In this document: piece by piece, positions 1-8,930 of the stretch
Layout of the letters: each line of letters starts with the position of its first letter
Numbering within the stretch: position 1 is the first letter of the stretch
Origin: Luzula sylvatica
Lineage: Eukaryota; Streptophyta; Magnoliopsida; Poales; Juncaceae
Direction of reading: 5' to 3'
Length of the DNA: 64,000 bases
Assembly (NCBI GenBank): GCA_946800325.1
Contig: OX326961.1
Coordinates: 6,798,655-6,862,654, forward strand
The notes under the pieces: generated by a model
The model's database searches: none
What the model saw: only the letters and a program-made list of their open reading frames with translations
Told to the model about the DNA's origin: nothing
Translations under genes and position numbers: made by a program

Positions 1-2315
1 GCTATTTTTGTTGGTTTTCGGATAGAGAGTGGTATTCCGAGATATGTTATTGGAAGGGATGTTTTGGAACATTTGAGGATATCTGAGAGAACATTGTGAA
101 ATTCATCCGGTATTGCGATAGGTACGAAGGATGTTTTTGCCCAATTTATTTGAAGTCCGGATATCTCGGAGAAAATATCTAGTGCGTGAGATATGATTTT
201 GAGGTTAGTCGGCCGCGCTTCAATGAAGAGTATCGTATCATCAGCATATTGCATGGCTTTGGGTGCAAATTTCATTGGAACCGATAGGATTGGATTTAGA
301 GCTTCTAATAGTTTTTGAAGTGCGTCTACCACTAAGTTGAATAAGAGCGGAGATAGGGGGTCCCCTTGTCGTAGTCCTCTGAGATGTTCAAATAAAAAGC
401 CTCGTTGACCATTTATTCGGACTCTAGATGAAGATGAGGAGGTTAGTAGCTTAATCCACTTTATCCATATTTCAGGAAATCCCCTGGTTGATAGTAGATT
501 ATATAAGAAATCCCATGAGACTGTATCAAATGCTTTTCGAAAGTCTATTTTGAGCATGATTGATGGTGTTTTTGTTTTATGCAAGTGTGAGAGGATTTCT
601 CTTGTGGAGATAAACATCTCCGCTATGGATCTTTTACGAATAAAAGCGGCTTGTTTATTTGAGATAAGGTTTGGGAGGATGGGTTGTATCCTGTTTGATA
701 GGAGTTTTGAGATGATTTTCGAGATAGGGGTAATGATGCTAATTGGTCTAAACTCTGACATGTCCATAGCATCTGCCTTCTTTTTTATTAAAGAGATATC
801 CGCAAAGTTTATCCTTTTCATTTCTCCACTAGTAATAGAGTTGTTGTGAAATGAATCACAAATCGATAATATGTCTTCTTGTAGGAAAGACCAGTATTGT
901 TGGAAGAATTCGGAAACAAATCCATCTGGGCCCACGGACTTTCCTTTTGCTAGCGACATAACCGTTGTTTTGATTTCTTCCGTTGAGAAGGGTAGAGCTA
1001 GGTGAGAGAGGTTCTCATTAATAGTTTGTGAGTATATTTTTCGCAGTAATAGAGATGAGAGTTGGGATTTTGTTTGATTCCTAGTTCCTAGGAGGTTCTG
1101 ATAGTATGTAGAGAAATGACTGAGTATAAGAGCCGGTGATGTGATGATTTGATTGTTTATTTTAATGGCCGAGATAGTAGATTTTAGTTTCTTGTATGAT
1201 GCGACTTTGTGGAAGTAAGTCGTGTTATTATCACCTAATTTTAGCCATTTATTGGAGTTTCTTTGGCGCCATTTTTCCTCAGAGATCGAGGTTAAGTCCA
1301 CGATCTTAGCGCGGATATCTAGTCTTAATGCGCTCTCAGCAAAAGTTAGGGATCTAGATTCTTCTGAGATGTCTAATGCGCGAAGAACCTCTTTCGCTGA
1401 TGATAGGATAGGGTTAATGTTTTTGAATTTTTCATTAGCCCATTGGCATATTTGCTTTTTGGAATTTTTCATTTTTTGTATGAATGACTTAGCCGGTGTT
1501 AGAGGGATACTCGGAGTCCATATTTGCTCAATGATTGGGGTGAGGTCTTGGCATTTTAACCAATGAGTTTCAAATTTGAACGGCCTCTTTTTGCTTAATG
1601 ATGGGGATTTAATTCGCAGAATTAGTGGCGAATGGTCCGAAGTGGTCATCGGTAAGTCCTCAAATGAAAATTCAAGATTGTGTGAGAGTAGGTCATTTGA
1701 GAGAAATGCTCTATCTAATTTTGATAGAGTTGGTGAAGAACGTTTGTTAGACCACGTGTAGTGTCTTCCGACTAATGGTAATTCGATAAGGTTCAAATTA
1801 TCTATTACCGAATTGAACTGCATGATTAGGTTCATATTTGGATTATTTGCCGTTGTGTCATTTGGGGATCTTAGGAGGTTAAAGTCTCCGAGTAGGATCC
1901 ATGGCAATCCGTTTGTGTTAATATTTTGAATATCAATCAAGAAGGATTGTTTCAGAGAGTGGCTAGATGGTCCATAGATATTGGATATTAGAATTTGAGT
2001 TCCATCGGAAAGAGATAAGACGGTGTTGAGGGAGAAATCGGTTGAGAAGGTAGAGATAAGAGAGTAATGATTATTCCAAGATGTCAAGAGACCTCCTTTT
2101 GTCCCAATAGAGGGGGACCATTCAAAAGAGGTGAGGGAGTTGGGGAGAAAAGATTTAATTAGAAAAGGATTCGGGTTGCACATCTTGGTTTCTTGTATGC
2201 AAGCGATACTACATTTCGAAGTTCTTAAAGATTCGCGAACTAAATTACGTTTGTCCTTATAACCTAAACCTCGTACATTCCACGTTATCAAAGAAATATT
2301 TATTTGATTCATCAT
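1..2315 (-). CDS. LINE ORF2: endonuclease / reverse transcriptase (partial, 3' end off window)
   Basis: This is the ORF2 polyprotein of a plant L1-clade non-LTR retrotransposon. It nicks target DNA and reverse-transcribes its own RNA there. The frame starts at tandem ATGs (2315 and 2312) and stays open for 771 codons to the window edge. The N-terminal endonuclease shows WNVRGLG (residues 12-18), IQETK (40-44, E42), GDFN (143-146) and SDHSPL (226-231, H228). The RT domain shows FRKAFDTVSWDFL (catalytic D591, with D597 following), GLRQGDPLSPLLF (around D652) and QYADDTILF (Y690-D693). YLGIPL lies close to the edge. All visible catalytic motifs are intact and I found no stop or frameshift. Plant ORF2 proteins are usually about 1200-1350 residues, so the C-terminal part (thumb, zinc finger, sometimes RNase H) lies outside. 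Plus-strand reading frames here are antisense shadows. Confidence 0.95.
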   Translation of the reverse strand, partial: MMNQINISLITWNVRGLGYKDKRNLVRESLRTSKCSIACIQETKMCNPNPFLIKSFLPNSLTSFEWSPSIGTKGGLLTSWNNHYSLISTFSTDFSLNTVLSLSDGTQILISNIYGPSSHSLKQSFLIDIQNINTNGLPWILLGDFNLLRSPNDTTANNPNMNLIMQFNSVIDNLNLIELPLVGRHYTWSNKRSSPTLSKLDRAFLSNDLLSHNLEFSFEDLPMTTSDHSPLILRIKSPSLSKKRPFKFETHWLKCQDLTPIIEQIWTPSIPLTPAKSFIQKMKNSKKQICQWANEKFKNINPILSSAKEVLRALDISEESRSLTFAESALRLDIRAKIVDLTSISEEKWRQRNSNKWLKLGDNNTTYFHKVASYKKLKSTISAIKINNQIITSPALILSHFSTYYQNLLGTRNQTKSQLSSLLLRKIYSQTINENLSHLALPFSTEEIKTTVMSLAKGKSVGPDGFVSEFFQQYWSFLQEDILSICDSFHNNSITSGEMKRINFADISLIKKKADAMDMSEFRPISIITPISKIISKLLSNRIQPILPNLISNKQAAFIRKRSIAEMFISTREILSHLHKTKTPSIMLKIDFRKAFDTVSWDFLYNLLSTRGFPEIWIKWIKLLTSSSSSRVRINGQRGFLFEHLRGLRQGDPLSPLLFNLVVDALQKLLEALNPILSVPMKFAPKAMQYADDTILFIEARPTNLKIISHALDIFSEISGLQINWAKTSFVPIAIPDEFHNVLSDILKCSKTSLPITYLGIPLSIRKPTKI

Positions 2316-2414
2316 AACACAATATTGTTAAGTCCAAATAGAATAAGAGAGTTAAAAGAAGAAAATAAGATAAAAGAAAAGATAATTGAGGAGCTAATAT
2401 AGTGATTGATTCCT

Positions 2415-2474
2415 CTAAGGCACGCGAGTAGGGACATCGTCCCCTTCATAATCTCGGCCATCCTCATTTATCAT
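2415..2474 (-). pseudogene. probable C-terminal remnant of LINE ORF1
   Basis: A short open stretch of 19 codons ends in TAG at 2417-2415, 99 bases before the ORF2 start. It is acidic and ends in VPTRVP. Plant L1 elements are often bicistronic, with an ORF1 RNA-binding protein just upstream of ORF2, so this position fits the end of ORF1. An in-frame TGA lies just upstream (2483-2481), and no zinc-knuckle or RRM sequence follows. This suggests that the rest of ORF1 is missing. Identity as ORF1 is inferred from position and composition only. Confidence 0.35.
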
Positions 2475-2485
2475 GAAATTTCAAC

Positions 2486-3338
2486 ACATCCAATCCAGTT
2501 AAAACACCATTTAAGTATATTCAAAATGATTATATTGCTGTATCATTTCGCAAAATGATTAGATATAATTACTCAATATTTCAATAAACGATACTGTTAA
2601 TTTGTATTTCTAAATCTGGGTAATTGAGTATCATAAAAATTAATGGGAAAGTTATTTCATCAAAATCAATCTAACATTTCAATTAGTCTGTATTTTTTAC
2701 TCCAATTCGGACACAATTAATTTACAAAACCATATCATCATTAACAAATTTAGTAGACATTAAGTATACAATTCATGATGAAATTTGGTAATTCAAGATG
2801 AGGTGTTGCAATATTCAAATTGGGATCTGATATTTTAAGCATTATTTTTGGGAGGAATTGAGCGCAATTTAGTTCATTTTTTTTCTAATACCGATTTTAC
2901 CCTTTCTGACATCACGCTTCCTTGATTCGTTTCCTTCTTAAATAGTTACCTAACTTTCCTGACGAGACAAATATTGATAATTCTGTAGTCATGAACCATT
3001 TATCCATGTTGGCTTAAGAACAAGACCTTCGTGATGTTTGAAGAACACAACTTGATGCTTCGTATATTTTGTGATAACAATAAGAAAAATTAATTAGTCT
3101 ACTAAATACTAATTAAATCCGTCTTTTCTGGCCTCTGAACCAAATTCCTTACAAACAAAAGAGAAGAGTAATAAATAAATAAAAACCACTGGGTCACAGT
3201 GAAATTTCGTATGTACAATGAACTTGCTTAAGTAGATTAGATGACGAAATTAATTCCTGCTTTGATGAATATGCTCCCTAGATAGTAATTAAGGATGATG
3301 AAGAGAAAACATGTCATTGAATTTGAGAAGATTACAAG
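2486..3338. other. AT-rich intergenic DNA without recognised gene
   Basis: This is AT-rich sequence with frequent stops in all frames and only short homopolymer runs, such as the T-run near 2878-2885. I recognise no gene, RNA or transposon ends here. Confidence 0.6.
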
Positions 3339-3346
3339 GTCATAAT
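3339..3346. repeat. left target-site duplication of the MITE
   Basis: The octamer GTCATAAT directly abuts the left terminus and is repeated exactly at the right terminus. Confidence 0.9.
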
Positions 3347-3604
3347 CAGGGGCGGATCCAGAACGAATATATAGGGGGGCCGGATTAAAAAAAATTCAGA
3401 ATACGTAGTCTGAGGGTTTCAAACTCAAGACCTCACACTTACTAAACACATATTTTACCACTACACTACGTTAATCTTTGTGAAATATAGACAAATTTAT
3501 CATAATTATTACTTCGAAACCAACGAAATCACCTTCATTCTTCACCAACGAAACCACTACACATGTTTTACCTCCCGCTCCCCCCCCCCCCGGATCCGCC
3601 TCTG
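3347..3604. mobile_element. hAT-like MITE, 258 bp, with 8-bp target duplication
   Basis: This is a short non-autonomous DNA transposon. Its ends are imperfect terminal inverted repeats: CAGGGGCGGATCC at the left and the complement of CAGAGGCGGATCC at the right (12 of 13 matching). The identical octamer GTCATAAT lies directly outside both ends (3339-3346 and 3605-3612). An 8-bp target duplication with a CA(G/A)GG-type terminus is the signature of the hAT superfamily. The interior has no coding capacity, so transposition would have needed a transposase from elsewhere. A C-run (about 3580-3591) sits just inside the right TIR. A perfect TSD and near-perfect TIRs suggest a recent insertion. Confidence 0.9.
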
Positions 3605-3612
3605 GTCATAAT
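3605..3612. repeat. right target-site duplication of the MITE
   Basis: The second copy of GTCATAAT directly follows the right terminus, identical to the left copy at 3339-3346. Confidence 0.9.
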
Positions 3613-4889
3613 TCATAATAAATAAAATTTGGTATTTTCTTTCTTCATATTTTGGTTCACATATTGGTTTTCCCATGCCAAACCAAGTCCATTAATATGA
3701 AAATAAAATGGGAGCTTCTATCACACCCTTTTTCGAAAAGGGTAATTTAGCAATTAGTAATGGTTGTTTTTAAATCTGTGTTGTTTTATCTCTCCATGTC
3801 ATTAGTTAGTAATTACTGACCTCTCCAATATTTCCTTTTTTCTCTCATTTTTCATGCATCTTCTTTTCATATTTTTTTTAACCAACCTCTCTCTCTCTCT
3901 AGTTTGTAGCAGAGTTGGATTCAATCTGTATATCTTTCTTTTAGATTTTTTGCAATACATTTGAGAAAAAATCTTGCATTTCTTTCTAATCTTATTGAAA
4001 ATAAACGACTTTACTCTTAACTATTTGCCTCAACATCCAATAATACATGAATTTGATTGAACCAGTTAATGCAATGGACCGATTTCCATGCTATTAACTT
4101 GAAATATCTTTCATTTTGATTCATGTTCCCCCAATTTACATATTTTAATTAGCAATGTAATTTCAAACTAAACAAAACCAACCAAGTAATTCAGATATAT
4201 TATATATATCAATGGATTCATGAGTTGGGTTCTCAAAACTTGTTATAGAGCATGCATGTACTATAAAATATACAACACAATTTTGATTGAGCATTGGACA
4301 CGTCATGTTAAATGAAAATATCATCTTGAAATGAAATTATCTCGATTTTACTTAAATTGCATCTGTAGTTGTAAACCCCTTTCTTTAGTTATAACATTGA
4401 GGAGAGAGAAAACTCAATGAACGATTATGATCTAGAAATGCTTCTTTCGTTTGCTATTTTATAACAATAGAACCCTGTCTACTCTACAAATAATTGTTGA
4501 ATAACGAAAAATTTAAGCCATGTATCTGATTATTTCATTAATATAATATATATTTGTTAATTAACTAATATTTGATTGGACAAGTAAAAATGATAAAACG
4601 AGGCTACTTGCTATATATTTTAAATTTATGCGATGTAAATCTTTTAATTATTTACTTCATATGTAAATCACTAGAAAACTGTGAATGTTTTGATTATCTT
4701 TTCCTAAAACAATTTTATCACCTATAAATTATAATGGGAATATTCACGTCAACGCAAGTACAAATATAATATAATTCCATGTATTAGATTCGAAATCGCT
4801 CTCGCAAATGTGTGAGAAATAATTAAATAGCAATACGTCAAGAAGTTCAACAAAACTTGAAAAATAATTTGTCAAGAAATAAAAGAACT

Positions 4890-4915
4890 GACGTGCGGAA
4901 TTTTCTGCGCACGTC
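4890..4915. repeat. perfect 8-bp inverted repeat (hairpin) with ACGTG core
   Basis: GACGTGCG (4890-4897) and CGCACGTC (4908-4915) are exact reverse complements around a 10-base loop. It stands out as a GC-rich island in very AT-rich DNA. Each arm contains an ACGT core of the type bound by plant bZIP factors. It may also be a remnant of a transposon end. No function is shown. Confidence 0.5.
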
Positions 4916-5084
4916 CGGCTAGTAAACTAATAATTATGTCAGTCTTTACATTATTCACTTCAAACCTATAAAATCTCAAAATATTCAAATATCCCACTAC
5001 AAAATAAAAATAATGATGGCCTTGTAAAGAATCTTTAATTCATGCTTAATTATGTATTAAATTTTTAATAATTACGAATTAATT

Positions 5085-5113
5085 ATTAATCCACTTAGTA
5101 ATAATGGATTAAT
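5085..5113. repeat. 9-bp inverted repeat downstream of the DUF724 gene
   Basis: ATTAATCCA (5085-5093) and TGGATTAAT (5105-5113) are exact reverse complements separated by 11 bases, in AT-rich DNA about 350 bp past the stop codon. This could arise by chance at this base composition. Confidence 0.35.
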
Positions 5114-5468
5114 TAAGAGAAATATGAAGTGTGGGGGAAGAATAGAATATTCCAATAAATATTCACAGGAGGGACATACATGAACATATTAGCGATACTT
5201 TCAGATTCGGCAGGAATATTTATGAAATTAATAAAAGCATAAACAAACCGTGAACATCTTGAAATTATGTATCTATCTCTGTGCTGGCAATCAATAATTA
5301 GCGATACGGAAATATTACCCATGCGGCCATGCATACAAAACCCTAAAAATAGCACATAATCCAACACATATTAACGATACTTACAAAAATCACAAATCCC
5401 TAAACATATGACCCCATCCATAACATATTAGAAATATACAACGAAACCCTAAATTATCAAAATATTTT

Positions 5469-6395
5469 TCATTTCTCGTAAGGCTCCTTTAAAATATTCG
5501 AGAAACTCTCTCGAGCTTCCTCCACATCTCTCATAATCGAAGAAATCTCATTATTAATCCTGGAAATGAAATCCTCATTTTCCACGGACTTCTCCAAACA
5601 CCTCGCTCTCAAAACCCGAAGCGTGTTCTCCTCCTCCTGCAACTCGCTAATCCTCTTCTTGACCTCTGCCAGGTCAGCGTCGATATTACCCACTTTGGCC
5701 CGCTCGTAGTTATTATCCTCGATTATCTCGGCCACCTCTTTCTCCTTCTCGGCGACTCTTGAAACCATTTCGCTACTCTCTCGTTTTACCACTAGTAAAT
5801 TATTCAAGAGGATCCTTAACGGGTCTACACCAAACCCGTGTGTCTCCAGGGAGTCTAAATAAGACAATTTTTCTTCGTAGGCCGTCACATCATCGTTTAA
5901 CGAGAGATTCTTGATTGAGTCTGCGACAAATGCATAATTCAACACGAGACCAAGTGCTGTGCCCTCATGCATTCCGTTCCTGTTATGCAAAGTTAATTGA
6001 TTTCATGGATTTTAAACCAATTTATTAATTATTGTTATTACTTGGGGAGATCCTTGAAATGAGGTTTTTGAGGGATTTGTTTGAAAATGGACATCGCCTC
6101 AACAGATTTCCACATCGCCTTTACACATTTCGATAATGGAGAACTCGTTTCGAAAGGAAGAACTAGATAAGCACTGACCGAACTGGAGGGGATCGGCTCT
6201 GCTGGAGATGAATCCTTCCATTCGTCCTCATCTGAGCTCCAATCCTGAAGCATTGAAATCGATTTAACAATATCAACCAAATATAAACTAATAAATAAAT
6301 TCGTAATACAGTTTTTAACTTACGGAAGAAGAAGAACTTCCGAGTTTATTCAATAAATTCGTTGGATTTTTGCGCGCTATTTTCTTTATGCCCAT
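5469..6395 (-). CDS. DUF724 domain protein, three exons, 261 aa
   Basis: The gene is read on the minus strand by joining 6395-6324, 6244-6042 and 5979-5469 (72+203+511 = 786 nt, 261 codons plus stop). Both introns are short, with GT..AG ends, and the phases (0 and 2) join cleanly. Exon 1 encodes a basic start MGIKKIARKNP and a Ser run. Exon 2 has an acidic DWSSDEDEW patch and then the DUF724 start, LPFETSSPLSK (from residue 53) and IPQKPHF. Exon 3 continues with the family signature HEGTALGL, then a Lys/Glu-rich coiled coil (about residues 160-245) and ends in EPYEK. DUF724 is a plant-specific domain usually found C-terminal to Agenet/Tudor repeats in larger proteins. Here no Agenet domain or upstream coding exon is visible, so this is a minimal DUF724-only protein, either a natural short member or a truncated paralogue. 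The domain probably mediates protein association through its coiled coil; its molecular role is not established. Confidence 0.85.
5980..6041 (-). other. intron 2 of the DUF724 gene (62 nt)
   Basis: The donor reads CCCCAA|GTAATA and the acceptor GCATAACAG|GAACGG on the minus strand. It is phase 2, so the codon AAG is split AA|G. At 62 nt it is near the lower limit for plant introns. Without splicing, exon 2 would hit TAA at once. With splicing, the DUF724 alignment continues from PHFKDLPK into NGMHEGTALG. Confidence 0.85.
6245..6323 (-). other. intron 1 of the DUF724 gene (79 nt)
   Basis: The donor reads TTCC|GTAAGT and the acceptor CTTCAG|GATTGG on the minus strand, both close to plant consensus. 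It is phase 0, AT-rich and short. A frame at 6038-6280 begins inside this intron at an internal ATG and is not the true start. Confidence 0.85.
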
Positions 6396-6418
6396 CGTTG
6401 GCACAAGAGAGCAAAGAT

Positions 6419-6427
6419 TTAGGGTTT
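6419..6427 (-). promoter_or_regulatory. telo-box in the DUF724 leader
   Basis: The minus strand reads AAACCCTAA 24 bases upstream of the start codon. Telo-boxes near the transcription start are known in plant genes expressed in cycling cells, often with site II motifs, which are also present here. That it functions in this gene is inferred. Confidence 0.5.
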
Positions 6428-6437
6428 TAGAACGGAG

Positions 6438-6464
6438 AAGAAGAAGAAGAAGAAGAAGAAGAAG
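6438..6464. repeat. (AAG)9 / (CTT)9 trinucleotide microsatellite in the 5' leader
   Basis: About nine AAG units on the plus strand read as CTT in the leader of the DUF724 mRNA. CTT/GAA tracts are common in plant 5' UTRs. The tract is likely polymorphic in length. A 96-codon minus-strand frame through this region (6419-6709) is just the leader and promoter read through and is not a gene. Confidence 0.85.
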
Positions 6465-6554
6465 GGTTGGAGTAGTGAGTATCGATCAAATCGAGGATTC
6501 AAATTCATTTCGTGAAGAGGATCGATGATTCCAATGTGGAATGGGCATATTAAC

Positions 6555-6577
6555 TGGGCCAAGTAATATTCAGCCCA
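6555..6577 (-). promoter_or_regulatory. paired site II (TGGGCY) motifs of the DUF724 promoter
   Basis: TGGGCC lies on the plus strand at 6555-6560 and TGGGCT on the minus strand at 6572-6577, about 160-180 bp upstream of the ATG. Site II elements bind TCP factors and, together with a telo-box, mark promoters of growth- and division-linked plant genes. I see no convincing TATA box between them and the gene. The assignment rests on motif match and spacing. Confidence 0.5.
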
Positions 6578-6593
6578 GAGATATTTCGTGCAG

Positions 6594-6621
6594 AAAAAAG
6601 AAAGGTTTTCCTTTCTTTTTT
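6594..6621. repeat. 12-bp perfect inverted repeat with 4-base loop, upstream of the DUF724 gene
   Basis: An A/G-rich arm (6594-6605) and its exact complement (6610-6621) flank TTTT. The purine/pyrimidine arms could extrude as a hairpin. It lies about 200 bp upstream of the start codon, just beyond the site II motifs. Confidence 0.6.
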
Positions 6622-6705
6622 TTATCATCTTGTAATCATAAAATGGAGATAATATTTTTTTAATTTTGTTAATGTCTAAACTACCTTTTATCATCTTGTA
6701 ATCAT
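6620..6705. repeat. 20-bp direct repeat (two copies, 66-bp spacing)
   Basis: TTTTATCATCTTGTAATCAT occurs exactly at 6620-6639 and again at 6686-6705. The first copy abuts the inverted repeat at 6594-6621. This looks like a local duplication in the distal promoter. No transposon ends are visible between the copies. Confidence 0.7.
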
Positions 6706-6709
6706 CCAA

Positions 6710-7980
6710 TATTTTATATCACAATGTGCATAAAAGATATTCCATCCATTAATTGTTTATAGAATGGAACGTAGATAAAATGATGCAATACAGTAAATAT
6801 AATAAATAATCTTTCAAAAATATATTGTCCACAGTATATAAAAGAGTAGATAAAAGATAACTAATTGACTCATAAATATACGGTCCATTTTAGATAACTA
6901 TTTGTCCATGCTACATAATTATATCCGAAAAAATAAAATTTTACTACAATGGCAACAAATAGGGTCCATTTTAGCTCCAAATAACCTTATATACTTAACC
7001 AAAAATTCAAAAAAATGAGAAGAAAACAAACACGCATAGTCGAGGGAAAAAAGTTTCTTTGGTCCCCACTTAGATTTGCATGACTCTCTCTAAACATATC
7101 ATAAATAGAAAATAATTGACATATAATATTGACAAATAACATTAAACTAAACTCGACCATTCGTTTGTACCAGTTTGATCATCTCTTCTTACCACCTAAT
7201 CACATTAAATCGTTACAGCATTAGACCCTTATTTAACTTACTAACTCGAATTAATACGAGGAATAAAATAAAAGCCAACTTCTAATAGTCCCGTATTACT
7301 ACTACTAAATGGAAACAAATCAGAAAGAAGAAAGAAAATAACTTGCGATTATCTATTATGTAATTTTGTCAACCGAAGGAAAGATACACAAAAATATACT
7401 TCATTTCAGTTTAAATTCAGTTTGGACAAACAAGCACAAATTGAAGCCTTGCAACAACAACAAAAATATCAAAATGAAGAAAAGAATGACAAGAAATTAC
7501 ATGAAGACCCTCTGATTTAATCGATTTTAAAAGATGCTATTTTTATGACGAAAAACCTCTGAGAAAAATATACTTTTCAATTGAATTCAAATTGAAAATT
7601 ATTTTCTTCAACTACAGAGTAAATAATTCCATTACTCCAATTAGGATACAAAAAGTAAATAATTGCCTTCAATTAGTCCAATTTGGTCTCAAAAGCAAAC
7701 CTAAGTATTTGTTAGATTAATTCGTTTATAATATAATTCCTTTATGGACTACCATTTTATGAATTCAGATGGTACACGGATGAGAGCATGATATTTTATG
7801 TGTATAAATTTGAATGATATAAATTCGATGTACTAATTGATATATGCATGTGCAAATATGCAATAATTTATAGATTTGGAATACTAATATATTATTTTAA
7901 ATGGGATGCATGTGCCGAGACAAAAATTAATCATGCCCCAAATTGAGGAAGTTGGCGAGTTATTTGGGTCCATTATCTAA
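6710..7980. other. AT-rich intergenic DNA, nothing recognised
   Basis: Short stop-rich frames on both strands, poly-A/T runs, and no repeat ends, tRNA-like fold or family-like translation that I can recognise. Confidence 0.6.
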
Positions 7981-8930
7981 CATGGTATCCATCAATATAT
8001 AAATTGACTGGTTTTTTTTAAAAAGGATTGAATTAGATCGGCCCATATATTCCCCAAATCAAACCCTCACTCTCTGTTCTGTCTCTTATCTATTCCCAGC
8101 CGCGCCCCCACAACATATGTGATGTGTGGTTAATTCGTGTTTTCTTGTTATTTCATGTGTATTTCGTGCTATTAATTTACCTACTTTTTGTTGTTAATCC
8201 TTGTGTATTTTTTTGCTGTTAATTCGTGTTTTTTTTCAGATCTGCGGAAGGGATTTTTTTATATAATATTTTCGTGTGTACTTCATGTGTATTTCATGCT
8301 ATTTTCGTCTTTTTTCCTGATTTTTAGTATTTGGAGTTGATTCGAGTGTTTTTCGAATTTCTGTTAATTTTGTACAGTTCATGGTTAGTTTTTCGAGTTT
8401 TTAGGGTCCAATTTACTGTTTATCGCGTATATTGGATTTTTTATAGATTTCTATTCATTTTCAAATTTCTTTTAGCTTTCTATTAATTTTTACTCTTGAT
8501 TTCTTTTTTTTGGATTAATTTCTATTAAGTTCGATTATTTGATGGTTAATTACAAATCTCACATAAATGACGGTGGTTTTTTTTGGTGATTTTGGTCCAG
8601 ATTTATTTTTTGTAATTTGCATAAAAATGCAGTGCCTATTGAACTGATTTGCACAAAAAAGACAATGGCTTTTTAATGTTGATTTCTTGAAACTTCATGT
8701 TTGCACTAATTCATGTTTTGTCTTTTGAATTGATTTTTTTTTATTTGTCAATTCAAATCGAAATTGTTAATTCAAATTTGTTCATTTATATTATTAATTG
8801 CTTTTATTCATTTATATTTGTTGTCTTTTGATGATCAATTCTTGTTTTAATTTATTTTTTATGACTAATTGATGTTTTCGGATTAATTTAGATTAATTTA
8901 GTATTTGCTGTCAATTTTCATTGTTAATTG
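7981..8930 (+). other. T-rich non-coding stretch with leader/intron-like features
   Basis: From about 8030 the plus strand becomes strongly T-rich with recurring TTCGTGT and TTCATGTGTATTTC phrases. TATATAAAT (about 7996-8004) resembles a TATA box. A CT-rich, leader-like segment follows (8066-8110), and TTTTTTCAG at 8231-8239 looks like a splice acceptor. Together this resembles the promoter, 5' UTR exon and U-rich leader intron of a plant gene, but no coding exon follows before the microsatellite and satellite array. It could be a gene start severed by the array, or simple T-rich DNA. Confidence 0.25.

Larger units (their letters stand above)
1..2485 (-). mobile_element. LINE (L1-type non-LTR retrotransposon), 5'-truncated, partial in window
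   Basis: The element is read on the minus strand, with its 5' side near 2.48 kb and its 3' side beyond the left edge. It contains the complete N-terminal two thirds of ORF2 and perhaps the last codons of ORF1. The composition changes to featureless AT-rich DNA from about 2485. 5' truncation is the normal result of incomplete target-primed reverse transcription, so the insertion was probably never full length. The breakpoint is approximate. The poly(A) tail and target duplication cannot be seen because the 3' end is outside. The undamaged ORF2 implies a fairly young insertion. Confidence 0.85.
3613..5460. other. AT-rich intergenic DNA; 3' flank of the DUF724 gene
   Basis: No gene is supported here. 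Visible items are a short CT run near 3888-3900, an alternating AT palindrome near 4196-4210 and two perfect inverted repeats listed separately. An 84-codon minus-strand frame at 5113-5367 has no family resemblance and AT-driven composition, so it is not called. The stretch just below 5469 should contain the 3' UTR and poly(A) site of the DUF724 gene. I could not pick out a canonical AATAAA on the minus strand close to the stop. Confidence 0.55.

Noticed and set aside
550..1761. Plus-strand open frames of 61-114 codons at 550-849, 1222-1566 and 1576-1761
   Set aside because: They lie antisense to the intact LINE ORF2, which carries clear endonuclease and RT motifs, and show no family resemblance of their own.
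5113..5367. 84-codon minus-strand frame downstream of the DUF724 gene
   Set aside because: Its composition follows the AT-rich DNA, it has no recognisable domain, and it lies in the expected 3' flank of the real gene.
5338..5453. Telomere-like AAACCCTAAA motifs at about 5338 and 5443
   Set aside because: They are single copies in 3' flanking AT-rich DNA, not a tandem telomeric array and not near a promoter that I can support.
6038..6280. Independent small gene of 80 codons
   Set aside because: It is exon 2 of the DUF724 gene read from an ATG inside intron 1 and stopping just inside intron 2. The splice sites and phases explain it better.
6419..6709. 96-codon minus-strand frame with a long Phe run
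   Set aside because: The Phe run is the (CTT)n leader tract read in another frame. The rest is promoter sequence.
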